A stretch of DNA of 64,000 bases from assembly GCF_009856415.1 (NCBI RefSeq), contig NZ_WMEZ01000001.1:372001-436000 (forward strand), in the 5' to 3' direction. How positions within the stretch are numbered: position 1 is the first letter of the stretch; the number at the start of each line of letters is the position of its first letter. The DNA comes from Halobacillus litoralis. Lineage in GTDB: Bacteria > Bacillota > Bacilli > Bacillales > Halobacillaceae. The notes beneath the pieces are model-generated. The model saw only the letters and a list, made by a program, of their open reading frames with translations, did not search any database and was not told the origin of the DNA. A program made the translations under genes and the position numbers. Of this stretch, positions 1 to 8,310 are shown piece by piece.

Positions 1-1
1 A

Positions 2-3000
2 CACATCAATGTGGATGACTTCCAAGTGAAGCAGACCGGTCCGCTTGCTCATTGGTCGTTTGATGAGCAGGAAGGAAAGGTTACGAAAGAGGAAGTCAGT
101 GGACAATCCGATCCTGTGCACTACGTGTTCAATGACGCGGTGTATAAAGCATCATCGGATCCGTTATGGCGGCCGGGACTGGTTGGGAACGCTTTATTGT
201 TTGATGGGTATTCCACATGGGTGACCCATGACAACGAATCGATCGTCCAGCCCGATGATGCCCTTACGATCGAAGGATGGGTAGCTCCACGAGCCTATGA
301 GTGGGGAGATCTTAATCAAATATCAGCGATCGTCAACCAGCATGACAAGTCAAAAGGCGAAGGGTTTCTTTTAGGCATGGGCCGGCACGGAAAACTTTCC
401 TTTCAGACAGGCATCAATGGCGATTGGCAGGAGGTTTCCACAACCGCTGACGAAAGGTTGGAAAAGGATCAGTGGTCCCATGTGGCTGCTACTTTCGACC
501 GGAATGACCAATCGATGAAACTTTACTTGAATGGAGAACTCGTAGGTGAGACAGATACTCCGAATGGAAAGATAACAGCGTCCAGCGAAGATCTTTTGAT
601 CGGGAAACATAACCAGGCGGCCCTGATTAATGGGGTGTTTGATGCCAATATGTTCAATGGGTTGATGGATGAAGTGAAGATCGCAAATGAGGCGAAGTCA
701 GCCGAAGAGATTCAGCAAGCCTATCAGTCCATGGTCGAGAACTTCGACGACCACACGCTTCCTGAACCATCCATGGACTGGGACCGCACGCGTTACGATG
801 GCGATCAGCACCGACCACAATATCATTTTATGCCACCGGAACATTGGATGAACGAACCACACGCACCCATCTATTACAATGGAAAATATCATATCTTCTA
901 TCAAAAGAACCCGCAGGGACCGTATTGGCACCATATTCACTGGGGACATGCGGTTAGTGAGGACCTTGTGCATTGGGAAGAGCTTCCTACAGCTCTTGCA
1001 CCTGAAGCGGGCTCAGTGGCTCCAGACGGGGTATGGTCCGGCAGTGCGACTCTTGATGAGAACGGGGAACCGGTCCTATTCTTCACGGCTGGCGATGACA
1101 GTAAATTCCCGAATCAAATGACCGGGCTTGCCGTCAGTGAGGACCCGAGTGATCCTGAATTGAAGGAATGGCGCATGCTTGATAAGCCCGTAACGGTACA
1201 GGAAGAAAACCTTCCGGCAGAAGTAGGAGAAGTGATGTATGGACAGTTCCGTGATCCATTCGTTTGGAAAGATGGAGATACCTGGTATCAGCTGATGGGG
1301 TCAGGAATCGATCAAGTGGGAGGAACCGCGCTGTTATATTCTTCGAAGGATTTGGAAAACTGGACCTACGAGAAACCTTTCTTTACCGGAGATTCAGAAG
1401 CCTATCCAAAAACAGGAGATGTTTGGGAATTGCCCGTCTTTCTTCCGCTCGGAAAAGATGAATCCGGCGAAGAAAAATATGCGTTCTTTATCAACCCATG
1501 GTTCGATGGATACAGTCCCCATAATGTCAAGTACACCTTCTATTGGGTAGGTACATGGGATAAGGAAAACTTATCGTTTGTCCCGGATCATGAAGAACCG
1601 AAAATGTTCGACTATGGCGAGCATTTTACAGGTCCAAGCGGGATGGTGGATGAAGACGGCACGCCGATCCTATTCAGCATCGCCCAGGACAAACGAAGTG
1701 AGCAGGAACATTATGACGCAGGCTGGGCGCACAATGCTGGCCTCCCTGTGGAACTCTCCCTGAGAGACAATAACGATCTCGGATTGCAGCCGATACAGGA
1801 ACTGGAATCTTTAAGAGGGGAGTCACTGGTATCTTTTGAAAACAAAGGAATGAAAGAAGCGAATGAGAGGATTCAGGATGTGGAAGGCGACATGCTTGAA
1901 ATCATCTTGGACATTGATCCAAAACAAGCGGAGCAAGTGGGCATCAAAGTAAGACAGAGTGAAAATGGTGAAGAAGAAACACTGGTATATTACGACACTA
2001 CGGAAGAAACGTTTGCGATTGACCGGAATCATTCCAGCCTGGACCCGGACGTGAGTAAAGGCGTCCAAGGGGGAGAATTGAAACTGAACGGCGACCGCTG
2101 GCAGCTTCATCTTTATTTGGATCGTTCGATGGTTGAAGCGTATGCCAATGGTCAGAAGAGCATCACTTCCCGTGTCTATCCTACAAGTTATGATGCGCTG
2201 GGCATAGAGCTTTGGAGTGAGGGAGGGGAGCCTGAGATTGTGTCCATGGATGTCTGGGCAATGAACGGTGCCTTCGGTGAGACCGCCCCGGTTTATGAAA
2301 AAGAAACCGCAACAGTCCCACCACACGGAGAGCTTGAAAACCATGATTTCCAAAACGGTGACTTAACGGGCTGGAACATCGTAGAAGGGAATGCCTTTTC
2401 TGATGCGCATGTCGCAGCGAAAGATGATTGGGGCTGGGGCGGACCGTTTGACCAGGCCGAAGACCAGATCGATTCCGAGCGTTATCACCTCTGGGGATTC
2501 CTTGATTCAAGCGGTGGCGACGCAGCCACAGGTATTTTGGAATCCCAGGTCTTTGAACTTGGCGGCAATGGAAAGATTGACTTTTTGATCGGTGGTGGCA
2601 ACAACATTGATCAACTATCTGTCTCCCTAATCCGGTCTTCGGACGGAAAAGTACTGAAGGAGGCGACAGGAAGAAACCAGGAAACGTACCGTCGAGTCGA
2701 ATGGGATGCGTCTAAGTTTGTGGGAGAGAACCTCCTGATTCGCATCACGGACAGGGCAGAAGGAGGCTGGGGTCATATCAATGTGGATGACGTCAATGTT
2801 CCCGTCGCCTTGAGTGAAAAAGAGAAACTCCTCGGGCAGCTGAAAGCGATGGATATGCAGACAGGAGATGATCTTGATGAGAAAATTGAGCTTTATCAGG
2901 ATGCAGAAGAGAAAATAAAGGAGAAAGAAGATACATTGGTTTCAATCAAAAACGAAATGATCGACTTTCTTGAGAAGAAACTGAAGTTGAAGAAAAAAGA

Positions 3001-3172
3001 TTACACGTTCAGTTCGATCCAGCTTCATTTTCTAGTACAGCATGCGATCGAAGAGACAGGAGCCCACCAACCTTCGGATGCAGGAAAAGTCCAGGGGTAT
3101 GTGATGAAGAGAGTAAACAAACATGCGACAGGGAAAGAAGTTCGGACTGTCATCGATCAGTACTTGAAATAA
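2..3172 (+). CDS. GH32 fructan-active enzyme with LamG-like and carbohydrate-binding domains (5' end outside window)
   Basis: The frame is open from the first base and reads HINVDDF, a motif that recurs near 2775 (HINVDDVNV), so the GTG at 11 is not the true start and the N-terminus lies outside the window. Visible order: end of a first binding module, a LamG/concanavalin-like domain (about residues 10-245), a GH32 five-bladed propeller (about 265-580), the GH32 C-terminal beta-sandwich, a second binding module (about 775-935) and a charged helical tail. The RDP aspartate (codon 1253-1255) and the acid/base glutamate in WELP (1427-1429) are present. The usual nucleophile motif WMNDPNG reads WMNEPHAP, so Asp is replaced by Glu (854-856). 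Such an enzyme would act on levan or inulin outside the cell; levanase, exo-fructosidase or a fructanotransferase (for example cycloinulo-oligosaccharide type) are all possible. The GH32 family call is firm; the exact activity is not. Confidence 0.88.
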   Translation, partial: HINVDDFQVKQTGPLAHWSFDEQEGKVTKEEVSGQSDPVHYVFNDAVYKASSDPLWRPGLVGNALLFDGYSTWVTHDNESIVQPDDALTIEGWVAPRAYEWGDLNQISAIVNQHDKSKGEGFLLGMGRHGKLSFQTGINGDWQEVSTTADERLEKDQWSHVAATFDRNDQSMKLYLNGELVGETDTPNGKITASSEDLLIGKHNQAALINGVFDANMFNGLMDEVKIANEAKSAEEIQQAYQSMVENFDDHTLPEPSMDWDRTRYDGDQHRPQYHFMPPEHWMNEPHAPIYYNGKYHIFYQKNPQGPYWHHIHWGHAVSEDLVHWEELPTALAPEAGSVAPDGVWSGSATLDENGEPVLFFTAGDDSKFPNQMTGLAVSEDPSDPELKEWRMLDKPVTVQEENLPAEVGEVMYGQFRDPFVWKDGDTWYQLMGSGIDQVGGTALLYSSKDLENWTYEKPFFTGDSEAYPKTGDVWELPVFLPLGKDESGEEKYAFFINPWFDGYSPHNVKYTFYWVGTWDKENLSFVPDHEEPKMFDYGEHFTGPSGMVDEDGTPILFSIAQDKRSEQEHYDAGWAHNAGLPVELSLRDNNDLGLQPIQELESLRGESLVSFENKGMKEANERIQDVEGDMLEIILDIDPKQAEQVGIKVRQSENGEEETLVYYDTTEETFAIDRNHSSLDPDVSKGVQGGELKLNGDRWQLHLYLDRSMVEAYANGQKSITSRVYPTSYDALGIELWSEGGEPEIVSMDVWAMNGAFGETAPVYEKETATVPPHGELENHDFQNGDLTGWNIVEGNAFSDAHVAAKDDWGWGGPFDQAEDQIDSERYHLWGFLDSSGGDAATGILESQVFELGGNGKIDFLIGGGNNIDQLSVSLIRSSDGKVLKEATGRNQETYRRVEWDASKFVGENLLIRITDRAEGGWGHINVDDVNVPVALSEKEKLLGQLKAMDMQTGDDLDEKIELYQDAEEKIKEKEDTLVSIKNEMIDFLEKKLKLKKKDYTFSSIQLHFLVQHAIEETGAHQPSDAGKVQGYVMKRVNKHATGKEVRTVIDQYLK

Positions 3173-3176
3173 ACAT

Positions 3177-3212
3177 AAAGACCCTGTTCCACATCGGAAC
3201 AGGGTCTTTATT
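3177..3212 (+). terminator. Rho-independent terminator after the GH32 gene
   Basis: A long stem (AAAGACCCTGTTCC with its complement) around a 5-base loop is followed by TTTATTT, five bases after the GH32 stop codon. Confidence 0.9.
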
Positions 3213-3720
3213 TGAACTGTTCAATTAAATTTAATGGAAAATACGTGAATACTTTCTTCTACTCTCTCTGTGGTTTTTTAAAGAATTTCTCTATCCACAG
3301 TTTTCAATAGAAAATGCGAGTGGTTTCAACCATTAGAAATAGTCTGTTGAACGATCTGTATGGGGAGTTTGAGATCAAAGTGTTGCCTATTTAGAAGTTA
3401 TAACGTTCAAATGAACACAAGACAATTCTGATCATACTTTTTACCTCATTCAAATGACCCTTCCACACCTGAACCCTAAGGTGTGAATATATGGATTAAT
3501 ATGGAAATTAATCTATGTATTTCCTATCATTTCAGAAAATTCTGCAAACCTTTCCAACATTTAAATGAAACGTTACCATCGTACACTTCATCATCTTCCT
3601 GCGACTTTTAACCCTCTCATTTGGTCTTAAAATCGATCGTTGACCATGGTTATCAGTTTGCTTAGAGTTAAAAGTGTGTTCCGGAGCACACCCCAACTAA
3701 ATTTTTCGGGAGGTTAGGTT
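3213..3720 (+). other. Leader/intergenic region upstream of the first levansucrase gene
   Basis: About 500 bases without a convincing gene. I see no SacY/SacT-type ribonucleic antiterminator of the kind preceding sacB in Bacillus subtilis. It holds ATGAAACGTTACC at 3565-3577, similar to the GAAACGTTTC operators further on but imperfect, a promoter-like pair at 3640-3668, and an 18-base hyphenless palindrome at 3674-3691. Confidence 0.5.
3640..3668 (+). promoter_or_regulatory. Candidate sigma-A promoter of the first levansucrase gene
   Basis: TTGACC (3640-3645) and TAGAGT (3663-3668) are separated by 17 bases. The -10 box is a weak match. The palindrome GTGTGTTCCGGAGCACAC (3674-3691) would start at about the transcription start point. 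Confidence 0.4.
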
Positions 3721-5001
3721 ATGAAGACTAAGCAATCATCCATTTTTTCAAAACTGGCCTTAACGGCCTTAGTAGTATCCAGCGCATTTGCAACATTCCC
3801 TGTGGCATCTTCCGCAGAAGCAGTCGAAGATACTCCGACATGGTCCCGGGAGGATGCTTCAAACTTTACTTTGACTGACGAAAATACGGCACCAAACATC
3901 GATTCTTTTACAGATGTGGCGCCAGAATACTGGGTTTGGGACACATGGCCGCTACGTGACCGTGACGGTTCCATTGCAAAAATCAACGGCTATTATGTAC
4001 AGTTCGCTCTAACAGCAAGCAAAGACTATACGTGGGGCGGCCGTCATGACCATGCCGTTATCCGTTACTTCTACTCTAAAAACGGAAAAGATTGGGAGTT
4101 GGGAACGATCCCATATGATGAGGATAAAGCACTTGGCTTCCGTCAATGGGCTGGATCCGCGATGATCGATGAAGATGATAAAATCCACTTATTCTATACA
4201 GCATCAGGTCGTAAGGATGAAGGTCCTACCTTCGAACAGCGTCTAGCAAAGACAACGTTTGAAATGGACTATGACAATAAAGAAGGTTTCCAGGTAACAA
4301 ACAATGGTGAGCACCAAATCCTTGCAGAAGCTGACGGCGTTTATTACGAAACACAAGCACAGAAGACCGGCGACATCATTTATTCTTTCCGTGATCCATG
4401 GTTCTTCCAGCACCCGGAAACAGGCGAAGAATACTTAATTTTTGAAGGAAACACGGGCGGCACTGATAAGACACTTGAGGCCGATAACATAGGGAACGTT
4501 GATGGCCCTATTCCAGATGGTGCAGAAGATTACAATGGAAACGTTGGTATTGCCAAAGCAGAAAACGATGATCTGACAGAGTTTGAACTGATGCCTCCAC
4601 TTCTTGAAGCTGACGGTGTAAACCAGCAGCTTGAGCGTCCGCATGTTGTACAAAAAGGTGATGACTATTACTTGTTCACCATTTCTCACCAGTTCACGTT
4701 CGCTCCTGGACTTGATGGTCCTGACGGGCTTTATGGCTTCCACGCAAACGAGTTGTTCGGTGATTACGAGCCGATGAACGGTACAGGACTTGTGGTAGCA
4801 AACCCTGAAAACGATCCATTCCAGGCATACTCTTGGGCAGTTCTTCCACACGGACAAGTCATCAGCTTCATTAACGAGTTCCATGACGAAAATGGCGACT
4901 TCCAGCTTGGTGGATCTTTCGCGCCGACATTGAAGTTGAAGCTTAAGGACGATACTTCTGAAATTAAAGGAGTTATGGGTGAAGGAGAAATTCACGGTTA
5001 A
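3721..5001 (+). CDS. sacB: Levansucrase-type GH68 enzyme, copy 1 (secreted)
   Basis: A 426-residue GH68 glycosidase that splits sucrose and transfers fructosyl units to build levan or fructo-oligosaccharides outside the cell. Residues 1-32 form a signal peptide ending near SSAEA. The catalytic triad is visible: nucleophile Asp74 in WDTWPL, stabiliser Asp225 in FRDPWFF and acid/base Glu305 in ERPHVV. The protein is shorter than Bacillus subtilis SacB (473 residues) and has no C-terminal anchor. The ATG has the RBS GGGAGGTTAGG just upstream. It is paired with a second GH68 gene 79 bases downstream. A hairpin between the two may attenuate the second gene. The GH68 call is firm; the product (levan versus short oligosaccharides or inulin) cannot be read from sequence. 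Confidence 0.93.
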   Translation: MKTKQSSIFSKLALTALVVSSAFATFPVASSAEAVEDTPTWSREDASNFTLTDENTAPNIDSFTDVAPEYWVWDTWPLRDRDGSIAKINGYYVQFALTASKDYTWGGRHDHAVIRYFYSKNGKDWELGTIPYDEDKALGFRQWAGSAMIDEDDKIHLFYTASGRKDEGPTFEQRLAKTTFEMDYDNKEGFQVTNNGEHQILAEADGVYYETQAQKTGDIIYSFRDPWFFQHPETGEEYLIFEGNTGGTDKTLEADNIGNVDGPIPDGAEDYNGNVGIAKAENDDLTEFELMPPLLEADGVNQQLERPHVVQKGDDYYLFTISHQFTFAPGLDGPDGLYGFHANELFGDYEPMNGTGLVVANPENDPFQAYSWAVLPHGQVISFINEFHDENGDFQLGGSFAPTLKLKLKDDTSEIKGVMGEGEIHG

Positions 5002-5011
5002 TAATCATCAA

Positions 5012-5042
5012 AGAAGCTAGCTTGATCGGCTAGCTTCTCTTT
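5012..5042 (+). terminator. Hairpin between the two GH68 genes
   Basis: A perfect 10-base stem AGAAGCTAGC/GCTAGCTTCT (5012-5021 and 5029-5038) is followed by CTTTCTT. The weak U-tract suggests a partial terminator or an mRNA-stabilising hairpin. Confidence 0.6.
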
Positions 5043-5080
5043 CTTACCAACCACTTATAGGAGAAAGAGGAGGAAGAACA

Positions 5081-6415
5081 ATGAACGCAAAGAAATTTAT
5101 GGCGCGTAATGTGTTGCTGACAACGGCGATCGTATCCACATTATCTTTTGGATTTGCACCAACTGCCTCTGCAGAGACGTCCACAACATCCAACTGGACG
5201 ATTGAGGATGCATCCAAAATCGAACGTACAGAGGATACAACCGCTCCTTATATTGAACCGGATTTTGAGAAAATGGCTCCAGAACTTCACGTATGGGATA
5301 CATGGCCACTACGTGAGAAAGATGGTTCGATTGCAAAAGTCAACGGCTATTACATCATCTTCTCCCTAACGGCTGATTCCGACCTGCTTCCTGGTAAACG
5401 CCACGACGTAGCAACGATTCGTTATTTCTACTCGAAAGATGGAACGAACTGGGAACTAGGCGGTAAAGCTTTTGATACAGAGCAAGCATACGGTGCGAGA
5501 CAGTGGGCCGGTTCTGCCATGATTGAAGACGGAAAACTGAACCTTTTCTATACAGCAACTGGTCGTAAAGGCGAAGAAAACGTCACATACGAACAGCGCC
5601 TGGCCCTTGCCAAAGGTGATGTAGAAGCAAGTCATAAGGGAATCTCTTTCTCTAACTTCGACCACTCGATCATCCTTGAGCCTGAAGGGAAGTACTATCA
5701 AACGGAAGAGCAGGCGGAAGCTGGAGACATCGGCTATACGTTCCGTGATCCTTGGTTCTTCGAAGATCCGAAAACAGGGAAAGACTACATTCTATTTGAA
5801 GGAAACTCTGCAGGTACACCTGCAGAAAGAACACTGGATCCTGCTTATATCGGCGGAGAAGACTTCCAGAGTTCCTTCGATTTTGTAAATGAAGACTTTG
5901 CAAAACTGTTCAACGGTGCGATTGGTATTGCAGAAGCGACGAATGACAGCTACACAGAATTCGAAGCCAAGGCTCCGATTCTTGAAGCGAACTACGTGAA
6001 CCAGGAGCTTGAGCGCCCGCATATCGTAACGAAAGGGAACCAGTATTACTTATTCACAAACACGCACGAGCACAAATTCGGTCCTGACTTGTCTGCACCT
6101 GACGGGTTGTATGGCTTTTCTTCTGATCAGCTTACATCAGGGTATGAGCCGTTGAATGAAAGTGGTCTTGTTCTAGCGAATCCTGAAGATCATGCGTATC
6201 AGGCCTATTCCTGGATGGTCCTACCTAATGGAAAAGTGATCAGCTTCTATAACTTCCATGATTTAGATGGTAAAAATATTGCGGATCTCGGAGGCACTTC
6301 TCCGGAGTATCAAATGTCTCACTTTGGTGGAACATTAGCGCCAACCTTGAAGCTTGCTCTCCAAAACGACCGCACGAAAATTGTGAACGAACAAGCGCCT
6401 GGCAAGATCAAATAA
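5081..6415 (+). CDS. Levansucrase-type GH68 enzyme, copy 2 (secreted)
   Basis: A 444-residue paralogue of the preceding gene, with a signal peptide (about 1-31, ending TASAE) and the GH68 triad Asp73 (WDTWPL), Asp223 (FRDPWFF) and Glu311 (ERPHIV). It carries an extra loop around residues 262-278 and a longer C-terminal loop (about 400-420) compared with copy 1, so its product-chain length or linkage may differ. The start ATG has the RBS GAGGAGG. It ends with a strong terminator. The tandem arrangement suggests gene duplication followed by divergence. It acts in the same extracellular sucrose/fructan metabolism as the upstream GH32 enzyme. Levansucrase is the likeliest activity; inulosucrase or a beta-fructosyltransferase making short products is possible. 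Confidence 0.92.
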   Translation: MNAKKFMARNVLLTTAIVSTLSFGFAPTASAETSTTSNWTIEDASKIERTEDTTAPYIEPDFEKMAPELHVWDTWPLREKDGSIAKVNGYYIIFSLTADSDLLPGKRHDVATIRYFYSKDGTNWELGGKAFDTEQAYGARQWAGSAMIEDGKLNLFYTATGRKGEENVTYEQRLALAKGDVEASHKGISFSNFDHSIILEPEGKYYQTEEQAEAGDIGYTFRDPWFFEDPKTGKDYILFEGNSAGTPAERTLDPAYIGGEDFQSSFDFVNEDFAKLFNGAIGIAEATNDSYTEFEAKAPILEANYVNQELERPHIVTKGNQYYLFTNTHEHKFGPDLSAPDGLYGFSSDQLTSGYEPLNESGLVLANPEDHAYQAYSWMVLPNGKVISFYNFHDLDGKNIADLGGTSPEYQMSHFGGTLAPTLKLALQNDRTKIVNEQAPGKIK

Positions 6416-6425
6416 ACATTTAAAG

Positions 6426-6457
6426 CCTGAATCCTGCATAGGGTTCAGGTTTTTTTA
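6426..6457 (+). terminator. Rho-independent terminator after the GH68 pair
   Basis: Stem CCTGAATCC/GGGTTCAGG (one G-T wobble) with a 6-base loop, followed by seven T residues. Confidence 0.88.
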
Positions 6458-6628
6458 GGCTCTTAACGTGTAGTGTTGGTATTTATAGAAAAATAGGGAG
6501 CGGATTCATTCATGGAAGGGGGATGAGAGTTTACCAGAGATAACCACTGATGTAATACTCTCTCTCAACTAGTTGCTTCAAGGGATGGATACGTGGAGTG
6601 ATTCAAAAAAACAAACGGATCATAAAAA

Positions 6629-6757
6629 GTAACTGAACGGTTAGAATGCGGAGCAGCTGATGCTGCCAGTTGCGGTATCACAACTGTACTTGATGAAGAA
6701 GACGAACTGATAAACGAATACACACTAGCACCAGTTTTGATTCCTTCGAAATGGTAA
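6629..6757 (+). pseudogene. Possible decayed gene remnant (42 codons)
   Basis: The 450-base gap between the GH68 terminator and the next gene holds an open stretch with no start codon. It reads as a protein-like C-terminus (motifs CGAADAASCGITTVLDEEDE and LAPVLIPSKW) and ends at a TAA. Nothing recognisable lies upstream in the same frame. I do not recognise the family; composition and codon use look coding, so it may be the tail of a gene lost by deletion. Confidence 0.3.
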
Positions 6758-6873
6758 GTGATTGCCTATAGAAAAATTAACCATTACTTTCATCCCAATA
6801 ACTATCTGAAATTTACGACAATTACTACTATTATCGTATTTACCAATATCCAATAGTCTTGTACACTTTAATC

Positions 6874-6883
6874 GAAACGTTTC
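6874..6883. promoter_or_regulatory. LacI-type operator GAAACGTTTC upstream of the glycoamylase-like gene
   Basis: Perfect 10-base palindrome GAAACGTTTC in the context TCGAAACGTTTCACC, 27 bases before the TTG start. The same decamer occurs at 12441-12450 and 12595-12604 next to clear promoters, so it is probably bound by the LacI regulator at 8311-9300. Confidence 0.75.
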
Positions 6884-6909
6884 ACCAAACTTTGAAAGGG
6901 AGTGTTTTT

Positions 6910-8268
6910 TTGAAAAAGAAGGTTTCACTTTTATTCCTGGCACTTATCCTAATGATGAGTGTAACCGTCCCAGCCACGTCTCTGGCTAAACAGTCACCAA
7001 AAGGTAAAGAGATTGCTTTATCCAAACAATTGGAAGCGATTTCAAAGAAAACGTACCGGTATTTTGAAGATTTTACAGTGGAGGAAACAGGACTCACTTA
7101 TGATGCTGTCAGATATGATGAGAACGGGGAGATGACGGCACAGAAACACACCTCGCCAACAAATATCGGCATCTACATGATGAGCACGATTGCTGCAGAA
7201 GAAGCGGGGCACATTTCCCGTGATTCAGCGGTTGATAAAATCAAAACGACTTTAACGACTCTTGAAGATATGGAAAAATGGAACGGCTTGTTTTATAACT
7301 GGTACAACACCTCAGATGGATCTCTATATACGGACTGGGGCGAGTTCATTTCAACGGTAGACAATGGTTGGCTGTCTGCAGGGTTGATCGTCGTCGGACA
7401 AGCGTACCCGGAACTCTATGATCAGTCCAACGAGATCGTGCAGGACATGGATTATTCCACGCTCTATACGCCTGAAGTCGGGCAGATGAGAGGAGGCTAT
7501 GATGTCGCAGCAGAAAGCTATACCTCCCACCATTACGGAGCGTTCTACACGGAACCTCGTGTCGCCAGCTACATCGCGATCGGTAAAGGGGATGTTCCTA
7601 AAGAACACTGGTGGAAGATGTACCGCACGATGCCTGACAGCTGGGATTGGCAAGCACAGAAGCCGGAAGGATATACGACAACGTATGATGGTGTGGAAGT
7701 GTTTGAAGGCCACTATACTTATAATGGTAAAAAATATGTACCAAGCTGGGGTGGAAGCATGTTCGAAGCTCTCATGCCACCTCTTGTATTAAAAGAAAAA
7801 GAACTGGGCAAAGATGCACTCGGACTGAACAATAAACGTCATGCTGAAATCCAAATACAATATGCCGAAGAGGAAGGGTACGCTGCTTGGGGAATGTCCC
7901 CTGCCGCGACGCCAGAGGATTATTCTGAATTCGCTGCTACACCACTTGGTATGGATGGATATAAATCAGACGGCACGGTAACCCCTCACGCCACTTTCCT
8001 GGCTCTTGAATATGCACCGATGGAAGCATTCAAGAACATCCAGAAATTGAAACGTTTCGATACTTATAGCAAGTATGGTTTCTTAGATTCTGTCAATGTA
8101 GAAACAGGGGAAGTGACCAACGCTTATCTTGCTCTCGACCAGGGCATGACGATGGTTTCGATCATCAATTACCTCAAAGATGGGGTGATCAGAGATTATT
8201 TCCATGAATCAGCCATTGGACACGGTCCTGAAGATCTACTGATCAAAGAAGAATTCTCCATCAAATAA
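6910..8268 (+). CDS. Secreted glycoamylase/GH144-like protein, probable endo-glucanase
   Basis: A 452-residue protein starting at TTG 6910 with the RBS GAAAGGG nine bases upstream; an ATG at 6859 in frame is rejected because it precedes the operator. Residues 1-28 are a signal peptide (KKKVSLLFLALILMM, cleavage near SLAK). The mature part is an (alpha/alpha)-barrel-like protein with conserved pieces of the glycoamylase/DUF3131 superfamily: TDWGEFISTVDNGWLSAGL and SWGGSMFEALMPPL. That superfamily includes GH144 endo-beta-1,2-glucanases. With the neighbouring oligosaccharide transporter and a GH3 beta-glucosidase resembling Listeria Lin1840, I infer degradation of a beta-1,2-glucan or related polymer outside the cell. 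The family is fairly sure, the substrate only inferred. It ends at a bidirectional terminator. Confidence 0.68.
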   Translation: MKKKVSLLFLALILMMSVTVPATSLAKQSPKGKEIALSKQLEAISKKTYRYFEDFTVEETGLTYDAVRYDENGEMTAQKHTSPTNIGIYMMSTIAAEEAGHISRDSAVDKIKTTLTTLEDMEKWNGLFYNWYNTSDGSLYTDWGEFISTVDNGWLSAGLIVVGQAYPELYDQSNEIVQDMDYSTLYTPEVGQMRGGYDVAAESYTSHHYGAFYTEPRVASYIAIGKGDVPKEHWWKMYRTMPDSWDWQAQKPEGYTTTYDGVEVFEGHYTYNGKKYVPSWGGSMFEALMPPLVLKEKELGKDALGLNNKRHAEIQIQYAEEEGYAAWGMSPAATPEDYSEFAATPLGMDGYKSDGTVTPHATFLALEYAPMEAFKNIQKLKRFDTYSKYGFLDSVNVETGEVTNAYLALDQGMTMVSIINYLKDGVIRDYFHESAIGHGPEDLLIKEEFSIK

Positions 8269-8273
8269 TAAAA

Positions 8274-8307
8274 AACCCGGTGACTCTCAAGAGAGACTCA
8301 CCGGGTT
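8274..8307. terminator. Bidirectional terminator between converging genes
   Basis: AACCCGGTGA/TCACCGGGTT form a perfect 10-base stem with A-rich flank on one side and TTATTTTATTT on the other. It serves the plus-strand glycoamylase gene and the minus-strand lacI-type gene. Confidence 0.88.
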
Positions 8308-8310
8308 ATT

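Noticed and set aside
1823-2353. 176-codon minus-strand open frame opposite the GH32 gene
   Set aside because: Wholly antisense to a strong coding region, no RBS, low-complexity translation; a shadow frame.
4435-4995. 186-codon minus-strand open frame opposite the first levansucrase
   Set aside because: Mirror of an intact GH68 gene with normal codon use; no start signals.
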